A stretch of 64,000 nucleotides of DNA from the NCBI GenBank assembly GCA_964587125.1, contig CAZPKC010000012.1:1-64000 (forward strand), read 5' to 3'. Position numbers and translations under genes: made by a program. A model generated the notes under the pieces. That model was not told the origin of the DNA, ran no database searches, and was given only the letters and a program-made list of their open reading frames with translations. Each line of letters begins with the position of its first letter. Position 1 is the first letter of the stretch. The DNA is from CAIXLI01 sp964587125 (lineage in GTDB: Bacteria > Pseudomonadota > Alphaproteobacteria > UBA9219). This document shows positions 1 through 8,371 of this stretch, in pieces.

Positions 1-3
1 AAA

Positions 4-79
4 TGGTGCCTGGGGACGGAATTGAACCGCCGACACGGGGATTTTCAGTCCCCTGCTCTACCAACTGAGCTACCCAGGC
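4..79 (-). tRNA. tRNA-Phe (GAA)
   Basis: Read on the minus strand this is a full 76-nt cloverleaf. The acceptor stem GCCTGGG pairs with CCCAGGC, followed by discriminator A and an encoded CCA. The D arm begins GCTCAGTTGG, the T loop is TTCAATT and the anticodon loop is CTGAAAA. Anticodon GAA reads Phe codons. No second tRNA lies beside it. Confidence 0.97.
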
Positions 80-153
80 TTTTGGGAGAAAGTGACGCTT
101 ATAGGCAAGGAATGCGGGCTTGTCTACCCTTTGTGTCATAAGAAATATGAGGA

Positions 154-357
154 TTATTCCTGTTTTTCGTCTTCGCCGGCATTTGGTAAAGACTCAACTT
201 CTTCAGCATTTACGCACTCTTCAAACTTATAATGCTCCCCAAGCCATTTTCCCAAATCGAGCGTGGAACAGCGCGGCGAGCAAAAAGGTTTGAACTTTTC
301 CGCAACCGGTTTGCCGCACAAAGGACAGCGAGTCATTCCTTGGGTCATTAGGGGCAT
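154..357 (-). CDS. yacG: DNA gyrase inhibitor YacG (zinc-binding)
   Basis: A 67-residue protein of the YacG family, small zinc proteins that bind GyrB and inhibit DNA gyrase in enterobacteria. The diagnostic CPLCG and FCSPRC cysteine pairs lie at about residues 11-30, followed by the family signature LDLGKWL. The C-terminus is acidic, as is usual. It starts 3 nt after the maf stop, so the two genes probably share one transcript; maf-yacG adjacency is common in alphaproteobacteria. In-frame ATGs at 348 and 336 are alternative starts and no Shine-Dalgarno sequence clearly decides between them. The identity is firm; the gyrase role is known from homologues only. Confidence 0.9.
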   Translation of the reverse strand: MPLMTQGMTRCPLCGKPVAEKFKPFCSPRCSTLDLGKWLGEHYKFEECVNAEEVESLPNAGEDEKQE

Positions 358-360
358 GCT

Positions 361-942
361 TTAAAACGTCCATCCCGCGCCGCGCAGCATCTGCGCGGCT
401 TCAAACAAGGGCAATCCGACGATGCCCGAATAGGAACCCGAAATAAACCGGATCAGGGCTCCGGCCCTCCCTTGAATGGCATAACCGCCCGCTTTGCCGA
501 TGCCTTCGCCGTTTTGGGCGTAGGCGTCGATATCCGCGTCGGAAAGTTGGCGGAAAATAACCGTGCTGTCGCTCAAACGGCGCATAATCTTGCCCTGCGG
601 CGTTTGCAAAGCGACGCCCGTATAAACATGATGCCGCCGCCCCGACATCAGCCCCAAACAGGCTCGCACGTCCTCGGGCGTCTTGGCTTTCGGCAGAACG
701 CGCCGCCCGACGGCGACGACCGTATCCGCAGCGAGAATAAACGCGTTTTTCTCTTCCCGGCTCGCGACGGCGCGAAGCTTTTCCAAAGACATGCGCATCG
801 CCAGAAAACGCGGTTTCTCCCCGGGTTCCTGCGACTCATCAAGATCGGCGGCGCTGACTTTATCCGGCACAATGCCGATATCCGCCAAAAGCGCCAAACG
901 GCGCGGCGAGGACGAGGCAAGGATGAAAACAGGACGGGTCAT
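361..942 (-). CDS. maf: Maf family nucleoside triphosphate pyrophosphatase
   Basis: A 193-residue Maf/YhdE-type protein. The family hydrolyses non-canonical or pyrimidine nucleoside triphosphates to monophosphates and was first linked to septum inhibition. The N-terminal substrate loop ILASSSPRR at residues 7-15 is intact, the AADTVV motif (residues about 71-76) carries the catalytic aspartate, and the GxAGGYAIQG segment near residue 150 is the conserved Maf C-terminal motif. Length is normal. It starts at ATG 942 and is followed directly by yacG. The sequence does not tell whether it prefers dTTP/UTP or methylated nucleotides. Confidence 0.93.
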   Translation of the reverse strand: MTRPVFILASSSPRRLALLADIGIVPDKVSAADLDESQEPGEKPRFLAMRMSLEKLRAVASREEKNAFILAADTVVAVGRRVLPKAKTPEDVRACLGLMSGRRHHVYTGVALQTPQGKIMRRLSDSTVIFRQLSDADIDAYAQNGEGIGKAGGYAIQGRAGALIRFISGSYSGIVGLPLFEAAQMLRGAGWTF

Positions 943-1086
943 GAGCTTGTTTAACTTTATGAAGGATTACAAAGTTTTCGCAACCCCTATCGAAACGCGG
1001 CACATATCTATCGCAAAGCTTGACGATGTGTTAATACTGTTTGCACTATGAGATTTGTTTCTTTTCCGTCCTTTGAGGGAAGTTTC

Positions 1087-1986
1087 GTGCGTCGATTTCC
1101 GTTCCTTTCCGGTTTGGCTGCTATAGGCCTGTTTTCCTTATGCGCGTTTGGCGTCGCCGATGCCTTTGCCTCGGTGCCCGAAGGCGTTTCCGCGCCCGCC
1201 AAAACCGAAGAATCGGCGGATGCAAAACAGTCCGGCGCGGTGCATTTTGCCCCGCATCGCGCGATTTATAAGATGAAGATGGTTTCCGCCAAAAACGGCA
1301 GCAATGTTTCCGACGTTTCCGGGCGCATGATGTTCGAGTGGCGCGACGTGTGCGACGGCTGGGCGATTCAGCAACGCATGCAGCTTCATTTCAACTATAC
1401 CGACGGCGACGATCAGGATATCGTCAGCACGGAACTGACTTGGGAATCCAAAGACGGCAAGCGTTATAATTTCAATATTCGCCGCCTCGCCAACGGAGAA
1501 GAGACCGAAAACTACCGAGGCAAAGCCGTGCAGAACGCCGATGGAACCGTTTCCGTTTCCTATAGCGCTCCCGAAGATAAAACTCAGGATCTTCCCGCGG
1601 GAACTTTGTTCCCTTCGGCCCATACCGCGTTGATTTTGCAGGAAGCGGCAAAAGGCGAGAATTTCTTCTCGCGCCGCGTCTTCGACGGCTCCGACGAAGA
1701 CGGTTCCAGCGACATCAGCGCCTTCATCCTGCCCCAGCGCGTCGCGGCGAAAGAGCCCGGGCTTAAAGCCAAATTGAAGAAAAGCCCTTTGCTGAACGAA
1801 GCGGCGTGGCCCGTGCATCTGGCGTTCTTCAAGATCGGGACGGAAACCGGGGAGCCGGATTACGAAATGGACATCAATCTTCTTCAGAACGGCGTCGCGC
1901 GGTACATGAAGATCGATTATGGGGATTTCTCCATTACCGGAACTTTGGAAGAGGTTCAGGCTCTTAAGCCCCAGAGTTGCCCATGA
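1087..1986 (+). CDS. eipB: EipB/DUF1849 family periplasmic envelope-integrity protein
   Basis: The family is a periplasmic spiral beta-barrel protein (EipB in Brucella) needed for cell-envelope integrity. The mature part starts with the family motif APHRAIYKMKM and continues with SGRMMFEWRDVCDGW, which fit DUF1849. I place the start at GTG 1087. It is preceded by GAGGGAAG at good spacing and gives a clean signal peptide (MRRF..., a hydrophobic core, cleavage near AFA-SV). An ATG at 1048 in the same frame would add 13 residues before the signal sequence. The stop overlaps the divK start as ATGA, so the two are translationally coupled. Function is inferred from the family. Confidence 0.8.
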   Translation: MRRFPFLSGLAAIGLFSLCAFGVADAFASVPEGVSAPAKTEESADAKQSGAVHFAPHRAIYKMKMVSAKNGSNVSDVSGRMMFEWRDVCDGWAIQQRMQLHFNYTDGDDQDIVSTELTWESKDGKRYNFNIRRLANGEETENYRGKAVQNADGTVSVSYSAPEDKTQDLPAGTLFPSAHTALILQEAAKGENFFSRRVFDGSDEDGSSDISAFILPQRVAAKEPGLKAKLKKSPLLNEAAWPVHLAFFKIGTETGEPDYEMDINLLQNGVARYMKIDYGDFSITGTLEEVQALKPQSCP

Positions 1987-2363
1987 CCTACGACCAGCAC
2001 CGCAAAAAACTCGTGATGATCGTCGAGGATAACGATCTGAACCTCAAGCTGTTCCGCGACCTTCTGGAAGCCCACGGCTACGACACGATTCATACGCGCG
2101 ACGGGTTTCAGGTTCTGGCGCTCGCGCGGAAGAACCACCCCGACCTGATCCTCATGGATATCCAGTTGCCCGAAGTTTCCGGCATCGAGATCACCGGTTG
2201 GCTCAAAGCCGATCAGGAGCTCAAAAGCATCCCCGTTATCGCCATCACCGCTTTCGCCATGCGCGGCGACGAAGAAAAAATCCGCGCCGGAGGTTGCGAC
2301 GATTACCTGTCGAAACCTATCGCCGTCCACCAGTTCATCGCCACCGTCAAGAAGTACCTCTAG
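1983..2363 (+). CDS. divK: Single-domain response regulator DivK
   Basis: A 126-residue stand-alone receiver domain. The acidic pocket VEDN lies at residues 14-17, the phosphoacceptor Asp59 in LILMDIQLP and the conserved Lys111 in SKPI. In alphaproteobacteria DivK is phosphorylated by DivJ/PleC-type kinases and controls the CckA-CtrA cell-cycle pathway. The call rests on sequence and on its place directly before pleD, the usual divK-pleD arrangement. The ATG at 1983 overlaps the upstream stop; an in-frame TTG at 1977 is less likely. The PAS kinase at 4854 is a possible cognate kinase, which is inference. Confidence 0.92.
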   Translation: MTYDQHRKKLVMIVEDNDLNLKLFRDLLEAHGYDTIHTRDGFQVLALARKNHPDLILMDIQLPEVSGIEITGWLKADQELKSIPVIAITAFAMRGDEEKIRAGGCDDYLSKPIAVHQFIATVKKYL

Positions 2364-2400
2364 AAACGCCCTCCTAAGTAAAATTCGAAAGAAGACACAA

Positions 2401-3777
2401 ATGTCTGCCCGTATTCTGATCGTCGATGACATACCTTTAAACATCAAGCTCCTTTCGGCGAAGCTGGCGCATGAATATTACGTCATCTCGACGGCCGAAA
2501 ACGGCCTCGAAGCCCTGAAAAAGGTCGAGGAGGAAAAGCCGGATATCATTCTGCTTGACGTCATGATGCCGGAAATGGACGGTTTCGAGACGTGCCGCCG
2601 CTTGAAGTCAAATCCCGCCACGGCCTACATCCCCGTCGTCATCATCACCGCCTTGTCGGATGTCGCGGACCGCGTGCGCGGCCTCGCGGCGGGAGCCGAC
2701 GATTTTCTGGGCAAGCCGATCAACGACCTTGCTTTGATGGCGCGCATCCGCTCCCTCTTGCGCATGAAAATTCTCATGGACGAGTGGCGCATGCGCGAAG
2801 CGACCGCGCTGCAACTCGCGCCGCCTCTCGTCGAAGAGGCGTCCGATCCCCTGAACGTCCGGAACTGCCGCGTCTTGATCGTCGACGACGACATGGCGGA
2901 CGGCGTTTTTATCCGCGAGGCCTTGGCGCCCCTTTCGGCGCACGTGGCGGAAGTGAAAAGCATCGCCGAGGCCGAAGCCCTTGTCGGAAAAGATTCCTTC
3001 GATCTTGTTTTTTCGAAGCTCGATCTCAAAAACGAGGACGGGCTGACGATTTGCCCCACGTTGCGCTCCACCCCCGCCACGCGGCACATACCGATCTTGC
3101 TGCTCGCCAATCCCGAGGATGTGGAACGCGTCGCCAAAGGGCTTGACCTCGGCGCCAACGACTATCTTCTGCGCCCCTTCGATACGCACGAGCTCTTCGC
3201 CCGCACGCGCACGCAGCTTCGCCACAAGCGCAACTACGACCGCCTGCGCAGCGGGCTTGAGCATAACCTGATGCTGGCGCTTGTCGATCCGTTGACGGGA
3301 GCGTTCAACCGGCGTTATCTCGACGCGCATATGCCGCGCTTTTTCCAGCACGCGGAAGACGTCAAAAAACCCCTTTCGGTTCAGATGATCGACATCGATT
3401 TTTTCAAGTCCGTCAACGATACGCACGGGCATCCCGCGGGCGACGCCATTTTAAAGGAACTCGCGCAGCGCATCTCCAACAACGTGCGGCCTTCGGATTT
3501 CTTCGTCCGGATGGGCGGCGAGGAATTCGCCGTCGTGATGCCGGAAACCGAACTGCATAACGCGGAGAAAATCGCAGACCGCGTGCGTAAAAGAATTTCC
3601 GACGAGCCTTTTTCGCTTCCCGGAAACGCCGGAAACGTCAAAGTCACCATCAGCATCGGCGTTGCCGAAACGGACCCCTTCGATAAAGACTATTCAAACA
3701 AGGTCTTCGACCGCGCCGACGCCGCCTTGTTTCGCGCCAAGCAAACGGGCCGCGATAAAGTCGTCGCCGATGCCTAA
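2401..3777 (+). CDS. pleD: Response regulator diguanylate cyclase PleD
   Basis: A 458-residue REC-REC-GGDEF protein, the PleD layout, which makes cyclic di-GMP after phosphorylation and dimerisation. The first receiver (residues 4-120) keeps Asp53 in LLDVMMP. The second (about 156-270) has Lys in place of the phosphoacceptor (DLVFSKLDL), so it is a pseudo-receiver that probably serves in dimer contacts, as in Caulobacter PleD. The cyclase has an active GGEEF at residues 372-376, and an RPSD sequence five residues upstream matches the RxxD product-inhibition site. It lies 37 bp after divK and is probably cotranscribed with it. Confidence 0.94.
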   Translation: MSARILIVDDIPLNIKLLSAKLAHEYYVISTAENGLEALKKVEEEKPDIILLDVMMPEMDGFETCRRLKSNPATAYIPVVIITALSDVADRVRGLAAGADDFLGKPINDLALMARIRSLLRMKILMDEWRMREATALQLAPPLVEEASDPLNVRNCRVLIVDDDMADGVFIREALAPLSAHVAEVKSIAEAEALVGKDSFDLVFSKLDLKNEDGLTICPTLRSTPATRHIPILLLANPEDVERVAKGLDLGANDYLLRPFDTHELFARTRTQLRHKRNYDRLRSGLEHNLMLALVDPLTGAFNRRYLDAHMPRFFQHAEDVKKPLSVQMIDIDFFKSVNDTHGHPAGDAILKELAQRISNNVRPSDFFVRMGGEEFAVVMPETELHNAEKIADRVRKRISDEPFSLPGNAGNVKVTISIGVAETDPFDKDYSNKVFDRADAALFRAKQTGRDKVVADA

Positions 3778-3809
3778 TACCGGCGGCCTCAGGAAATCCG
3801 ACACACATC

Positions 3810-3882
3810 TCGACATCACTCGCTCCGCGCTCTCGCGACCGCTCGCGACCCACGTGAATCACTTCAAGCGCCGGTTAGCATG
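3810..3882. repeat. Dispersed intergenic repeat, short copy (R1)
   Basis: This stretch shares its two ends with sequences at 4641-4812 (inverse orientation) and 12066-12184 (same orientation). The shared left end is like CACTCGCTCCGCGCTC and the shared right end is like ACCGCTCGCGACC followed by CAAGCGCCGGTT. This copy lacks the middle portion present in the others. Its right end runs into the ATG of the methyltransferase gene at 3880. No coding capacity is evident. Confidence 0.6.
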
Positions 3883-4635
3883 ACACAAAACGCCTTACCC
3901 TTTGTGTTCGACCGAAATTTAGTGCGCCGCCATATCGCCCGCGCGCAGCCGCATTTTGCCAACACGAGCGCCCTTTTCGACGACACGGCCGCGCAAATTA
4001 TGGAGCGGCTCGGCGAGATCATGCATCCTTTTTTCAACGCGCTCGACCTCAGCCCGTTTCCGTTTCTGGCGCGGTGCAGGGAAAACGACGTCGTCGTTTT
4101 GACGCCCGAACCCCGGCCGGACGAAGAAGCGCTGGATTTCGCGCCGCAAAGTTTCGATTTGATCGTCAGTAATTTGGGGCTGCATTGGGTTAACGACCTT
4201 CCTGGCGTTCTCGCCCGATGCCGCGATATCCTGAAACCCGAAGGGTTATTTCTGGCGTCCTTGATCGGAGGCCGAAGTTTGTGCGAATTGCGCGAATGCC
4301 TTGCGGAAGCCGAAATCGCCGTCATGGGAAAAGCCAGCCCGCGTTTCTCGCCGATGATCGATTTGCGGACTGCGGGAGGCCTCATGCACCGCGCGAATTT
4401 TCATTTGCCCGTCGCGGATATTGAAACCGTAACGCTGCTTTACGAAGATATGTTCGCCCTGATGCGCGATTTGCGGGGAATGGGGCAAACCAACGCCCAT
4501 AAAGACCGCCTCCGCCGCCCCACGCGCCGGTCCGTCTTCTTCAAAGCGGCGGAATTGTACCGGAAGCGCTTTTGCAACGCCGACGGGCTTATTCCCGCGA
4601 CTTTCGAAATGATTTATCTGCATGGAAGGAGATAA
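3880..4635 (+). CDS. SAM-dependent methyltransferase-like protein (NDUFAF5/BioC type)
   Basis: A 251-residue class I methyltransferase-like protein. The N-terminus (FDRNLVRRHIARAQPHF) and the central segment FDLIVSNLGLHWVNDLPG resemble the alphaproteobacterial NDUFAF5/BioC-like group, where the latter is the acceptor-side motif. The ILKPEGLFLAS strand is also typical. The SAM-binding motif I, normally DLGxGxG, reads ALDLSPFPFLA here (about residues 56-66), so cofactor binding may be weakened or different. Some homologues hydroxylate or methylate respiratory or lipid substrates, but no substrate can be assigned. It is a single gene between two copies of a dispersed repeat. Confidence 0.7.
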   Translation: MTQNALPFVFDRNLVRRHIARAQPHFANTSALFDDTAAQIMERLGEIMHPFFNALDLSPFPFLARCRENDVVVLTPEPRPDEEALDFAPQSFDLIVSNLGLHWVNDLPGVLARCRDILKPEGLFLASLIGGRSLCELRECLAEAEIAVMGKASPRFSPMIDLRTAGGLMHRANFHLPVADIETVTLLYEDMFALMRDLRGMGQTNAHKDRLRRPTRRSVFFKAAELYRKRFCNADGLIPATFEMIYLHGRR

Positions 4636-4640
4636 TACCA

Positions 4641-4812
4641 ACCGGCGCTTGGAGCGACTTGTATGGGTCACGAGCGGTTGCGGGGAGCCTGTCGCTCGCC
4701 GAACTAAAGAAGCCGTTATAAATAATATGGTTAGCCCGGCAAGCGACAGGCGAGGCGCAGAGCGAGTGAAGTCAGACGGCAAATCGGATTTCATGGGCCC
4801 GCTGGTATAAGA
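4641..4812. repeat. Dispersed intergenic repeat, long copy (R2)
   Basis: This is the longest and most complete of three related copies, inverted relative to R1 and R3. One end reads ACCGGCGCTTGGAGCGAC then GGGTCACGAGCGGTTGC; the other reads GGCGCAGAGCGAGTGAAGTC. The middle has its own imperfect inverted repeat, GCCTGTCGCTCGCC against GGCAAGCGACAGGC, around an AT-rich centre. It lies just after the methyltransferase stop. No coding capacity is evident. Confidence 0.6.
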
Positions 4813-4817
4813 GGCTT

Positions 4818-4837
4818 AACCCTATTTTAGGGGTTTT
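4818..4837 (+). terminator. Candidate intrinsic terminator after the methyltransferase gene
   Basis: AACCCTA pairs with TAGGGGTT around a 3-nt loop, with one bulged G, and runs into TTTT. It lies 180 bp after the methyltransferase stop and immediately before the PAS kinase. The T-run includes the TTG at 4836, which argues for the ATG at 4854 as the kinase start. Confidence 0.5.
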
Positions 4838-4853
4838 GCGCAACTTTCAGGAC

Positions 4854-6035
4854 ATGGCCGATCCAACCTCTTTGTCGAAAGAAGAACTCATAGCCGCGCT
4901 TCGCGAGTGCGAAGAAAAATATCGCGCGGTTTTCGAAAACGCCGATATCGGCATTTTTCACATCGCCGACGACAGAAAATGGACAAACGCCAACCCGACA
5001 GCCGCGACCATCCTGCATTACGCCGATCCCGCCGACCTTATAAACGCGCAGCCCGATTCTAAAGGCAAGCTTTTCGTCGATCCGACGCAGCGCGCCACGT
5101 GGATCATCGGCGTCAGCACCCGTCCGCGCCACTCCGAAGAATGCGCCGTCTATACCAAGGACGGGCATATCATCTGGGTCAATCTCAGCGGCCATCAAAC
5201 GCTGGACACCCTCGGCCGCAAGGGTTTCGAATGCACGATATACGACATTACGGAGCGCCGGAGAGCCGAAATGGACTTGACCCGCGCGAAGGAGCAGGCC
5301 GATTTCGCCAATCGCAGCAAATCGGAATTTCTGGCCAACATGAGCCACGAATTGCGCACGCCTTTGAACGCCATTATCGGCTTCGCCGAAATCATCAAGG
5401 ACCAGATGTTCGGAAGCGCCGGACAGCCGCAGTACGTCGATTACGCCAAGGACATCTACGACAGCGGCCAATTGCTGCTTTCGCTCATCAACGACATTCT
5501 CGATATGTCTAAAATCGAAGCGGGCAAACGCCAGTTGAACGAAGCCACCCTCAATATCGAAACAATCTCGCGGTCCGTCGTGCGCCTCGTCGACGCGCGC
5601 GCCAAAGCGGGCAAAGTGCGCCTGAATTTGCATATTCCCCGCAACCTTCCCTTTCTGCGCGGCGAGGAAAAGGCGATGAAGCAGATTCTGGCCAATTTGC
5701 TGACCAACGCCGTCAAATTCACGAACGAGGGCGGAAGCGTCACGCTTTCCGCCATGATCGACGCGGAAGACCGGATGATGATCAACGTCGTCGATAACGG
5801 CATCGGCATCGCGCCAGAAAATATCGCCGTCGCCATGGAGCCTTTCGGCCAGATCGAAAGCGCCCTGAGCCGCAAACATCAAGGATCGGGACTGGGGTTG
5901 CCTTTGACAAAGGCCTTGGTCGAGCTTCACGGCGGGACGCTTGACCTGAAAAGCGAGATCGGCAACGGAACGACCGTATCGCTGATTTTTCCGGCGGCGA
6001 GGGTCGTCAAGAAAACCGAAATTCCGACCGGGTAG
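4854..6035 (+). CDS. PAS-domain sensor histidine kinase (PleC/DivJ-like)
   Basis: A 393-residue cytosolic kinase without membrane segments. An N-terminal PAS domain covers about residues 15-135 (EEKYRAVFENADIGIFHI), then a HisKA domain has the phosphoacceptor histidine in FLANMSHELRTPLNAIIGF. The HATPase domain ends with GSGLGLPLTKALVELHGG. The segment after the histidine (DIYDSGQLLLSLINDILDMSKIEAGK) is characteristic of the alphaproteobacterial PleC/DivJ/PdhS kinases. With divK-pleD just upstream, DivK is a plausible target, but this is inference. The start is ATG 4854; a TTG at 4836 lies in a terminator T-run. Confidence 0.85.
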   Translation: MADPTSLSKEELIAALRECEEKYRAVFENADIGIFHIADDRKWTNANPTAATILHYADPADLINAQPDSKGKLFVDPTQRATWIIGVSTRPRHSEECAVYTKDGHIIWVNLSGHQTLDTLGRKGFECTIYDITERRRAEMDLTRAKEQADFANRSKSEFLANMSHELRTPLNAIIGFAEIIKDQMFGSAGQPQYVDYAKDIYDSGQLLLSLINDILDMSKIEAGKRQLNEATLNIETISRSVVRLVDARAKAGKVRLNLHIPRNLPFLRGEEKAMKQILANLLTNAVKFTNEGGSVTLSAMIDAEDRMMINVVDNGIGIAPENIAVAMEPFGQIESALSRKHQGSGLGLPLTKALVELHGGTLDLKSEIGNGTTVSLIFPAARVVKKTEIPTG

Positions 6036-6098
6036 TTTATTTGCGAAATATTTCTTTTTTCCCTTTATTTTGCCGCATTCTTCCCTCATTCTGCGCAT

Positions 6099-6734
6099 AT
6101 GAAAAAATTTCTCTCCGTTATCGCCCTGTTTTTCGCGCTTCTGCCGGTCTCGCTTCCCGCTCATGCGGCGCAGCCCGCCGTCGCCCAAACCCATCTTTCC
6201 GCGCGGGATAAAAAAGACCTGTCCCGCATCGAAACTTACTTAAACGGCCTCAAGAACATCTCGGCCGATTTTCTGCAAGTAGACGACGCGGGTGGCATGA
6301 TGCGCGGGCAGATCGCGATATCCCGCCCGGGCAAAATGCGCGTGACCTATGCTCCTCCCAGCAAGGATTTCATCATCGCCGACGGCAGCTTCGTCCATAT
6401 CTGGAACGAAGATTTGAAATCCCAAACCAACGTCGAGGAAGGAACGAGCCTCGCCGAATTCATCCTGCGCGATCCGGTCAAGCTGAACGGCGACGTCGCC
6501 GTGACGAAAATCGAACGCCGTCCCGCCAAAATCGAGGTTACTTTGGTGCAAACCAACGACCCGGGCGCGGGAAGCCTGACTTTGGTGTTCGAGGATAAGC
6601 CGCTTAAGCTGCGCCAATGGAAAGTTATCGATCCCCAAGGCCACGCGACGGGGGTCAGCCTCGAAAACGTGAGCGACCGCGCAGCGTTCCCCGACAGCAC
6701 ATTTATCTATACCCCTCCCAATTTCGGAAAATAG
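6099..6734 (+). CDS. lolA: Outer-membrane lipoprotein carrier LolA family
   Basis: A 211-residue periplasmic protein of the LolA family, which carries lipoproteins from the LolCDE transporter to the outer membrane. It has a signal peptide (MKKF..., cleavage near AHA-AQ at residue 23). The mature part starts with IETYLNGLKNISADFLQ, the typical LolA opening, and contains GQIAISRPGKMRVTYAPP, which matches the family's RPGKFRWxY strand. Length is normal. The gene stands alone between the PAS kinase and an ABC importer. Assignment is by motif only. Confidence 0.85.
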   Translation: MKKFLSVIALFFALLPVSLPAHAAQPAVAQTHLSARDKKDLSRIETYLNGLKNISADFLQVDDAGGMMRGQIAISRPGKMRVTYAPPSKDFIIADGSFVHIWNEDLKSQTNVEEGTSLAEFILRDPVKLNGDVAVTKIERRPAKIEVTLVQTNDPGAGSLTLVFEDKPLKLRQWKVIDPQGHATGVSLENVSDRAAFPDSTFIYTPPNFGK

Positions 6735-6806
6735 GCTTGATACGCTTGACGCTTGCCTCATCGTAAAATAGGGTGAGTTGCACCCCTCTAACGGCGAGGC
6801 GTCGGC

Positions 6807-7694
6807 ATGAAATATCCCCAAATCCTTCTTGTTATCGCCCTCGCGATCGTTACGACGCTGGCAACCGCGCATTTTGCAAACACCCGCGCGATGCAAGGCG
6901 AGGAAGTAAATCCATCCTCCATCAAAGAAACCTCTTACGAGCGGGTCATGCGTACGAAAACGCTCCGTTGCGGCTATGAGTTTTGGGACAGCGGGATCAT
7001 GCGGGACGCTCAAACCGACCAGTTATACGGAGAATGGGTCGATTTCCTTAATGAGATCGGCAAAGTTTCGGGATTAAAAGTGGAATGGAGCGCGCATGTC
7101 GGATGGGGCGATGCCGTTACGGCGCTCAAAGGCGGCAAAATAGACGCCATGTGCGCGGGCATATGGCAAAGCGCGGAAAAAGCCAAACAGATATATTTTT
7201 CCATTCCTCTTGCCTATCAAAGCATCGAAGCTTTCGTGCAGCCGGACGATCACCGCTTCGATAACAATATTGAACGCATCAACAGCGATGACGTTACGAT
7301 TATGGTCGTTGACGCCGATACCAGCGATTTTCTGGCGCGCGAGGATTTTCCAAAAGCCAAGCGAATTGCTCTTGGCGATCTTAACGGCACCGACTCCGAT
7401 TTATATATGGGCCTTGCCACCAAAAAAGCCGACGTCGTTTTCGACACCGTCGGGTTATGGCGGCAATACGATAAAGCCAATCCGGGAAAAGTCCGCCGCG
7501 CAGCGCCCGGACATAATCTCCGCGTGTTTGGCCTTTCGATCGTCACGGACAATGACGATCCGCGCCTGATGGGAATGATTGATGTCGGCGTTCAGGAAAT
7601 CATCAATTCCGGAGCCGTTGACCGGATTCTCAAGAAAGACGAGGCAAAATATCCCGATATGTATCTAAAATCCGTCAAACCTTACGCCGAGTAA
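6807..7694 (+). CDS. ABC transporter substrate-binding protein, family 3
   Basis: A 295-residue periplasmic binding protein of the amino-acid type (SBP_bac_3). The N-terminus has one hydrophobic segment (residues 5-22) acting as signal or anchor. The first lobe reads LRCGYEFWDSG, where the family has a strand of the type LRVGxxxxxxP, and GDAVTALKGGKIDAMCAG is the classic GWDxLIPALxxGKxDxI segment. It is the first gene of a three-gene importer, 10 bp before the permease. The ligand cannot be predicted; polar amino acids are the family default. Confidence 0.83.
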   Translation: MKYPQILLVIALAIVTTLATAHFANTRAMQGEEVNPSSIKETSYERVMRTKTLRCGYEFWDSGIMRDAQTDQLYGEWVDFLNEIGKVSGLKVEWSAHVGWGDAVTALKGGKIDAMCAGIWQSAEKAKQIYFSIPLAYQSIEAFVQPDDHRFDNNIERINSDDVTIMVVDADTSDFLAREDFPKAKRIALGDLNGTDSDLYMGLATKKADVVFDTVGLWRQYDKANPGKVRRAAPGHNLRVFGLSIVTDNDDPRLMGMIDVGVQEIINSGAVDRILKKDEAKYPDMYLKSVKPYAE

Positions 7695-7704
7695 CCCGCA
7701 ACGC

Positions 7705-8370
7705 ATGACCGTTTTCGATATCCTCATCAATTACCACGTCGCCTTCCTGCAAGGGCTCGGCGTGACGTTGCAGCTTTGCCTCGTTATTTGGACGTCGGGA
7801 ATCATTTTAGGCACAGGTCTTGGCGTCGTGGGCGCGAATTACCCCTACAGCTGGGGACGTTTCACGCGCGCGATGTCGTTCGCCTTTTCCGCCATTCCGA
7901 CGCTGGTCGTCCTGTTCTGGCTGCATTATCCGGCGCAGGCCGTGCTTAACATCGTGATCGACCCGTTTTACACCGCCTCGCTCACGCTCTCGCTCGTGAA
8001 TATTTTCGGGGTCGGGGAGCTTGTGCGGCAAGCGATCGCCGATTTTCCGGCGCAATACATCATCGCGGGGCGCGTATGCGGTTTGTCGCGGCGCGATTTG
8101 GTCACGCACATTCAGTTGCCGATCTTGTTTCGCCAGTTGCTGCCCGGCCTCATGACTCAGCAAGTCGTCATGCTGCAAGCGACGCTGTTTGCCAGCCTGA
8201 TCTCGGTCGAGGAAATTTTTCGCGTTTCGCAGCGCATCAACAGCACGATTTACCGTCCTGTCGAAATTTATACGGCCTTGGCGCTCTTTTTCCTTGCGGT
8301 GTGCCTGCCGATCAATCTGGCGGCGGCTTATTTGAAAAAGCGCTACACGCGCGATTTGTCGGAGCGCTGA
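7705..8370 (+). CDS. ABC transporter permease, polar amino acid type
   Basis: A 221-residue inner-membrane permease with about five hydrophobic segments. The N-terminus FLQGLGVTLQLCLVIW matches the HisM/GlnP family (GxxxTLxLs). The cytoplasmic EAA-like loop reads QYIIAGRVCGLSRRDLVTHIQLPILFRQLLPG (given here in two overlapping parts of the same loop: GRVCGLSRRDLV and HIQLPILFRQLLPG) and contacts the ATPase. It is followed after one base by the ATPase gene. Only one permease gene is present, so a homodimer is expected. Confidence 0.85.
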   Translation: MTVFDILINYHVAFLQGLGVTLQLCLVIWTSGIILGTGLGVVGANYPYSWGRFTRAMSFAFSAIPTLVVLFWLHYPAQAVLNIVIDPFYTASLTLSLVNIFGVGELVRQAIADFPAQYIIAGRVCGLSRRDLVTHIQLPILFRQLLPGLMTQQVVMLQATLFASLISVEEIFRVSQRINSTIYRPVEIYTALALFFLAVCLPINLAAAYLKKRYTRDLSER

Positions 8371-8371
8371 T

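Noticed and set aside
1020..1052. Promoter for eipB with TTGACG near 1020
   Set aside because: No acceptable -10 hexamer at 16-18 bp; the match is too weak to list.
4827..6194. Minus-strand open frame of 455 codons opposite the PAS kinase
   Set aside because: It is antisense to a gene with clear PAS, HisKA and HATPase motifs, and its product has no domain, an odd composition and no ribosome site.
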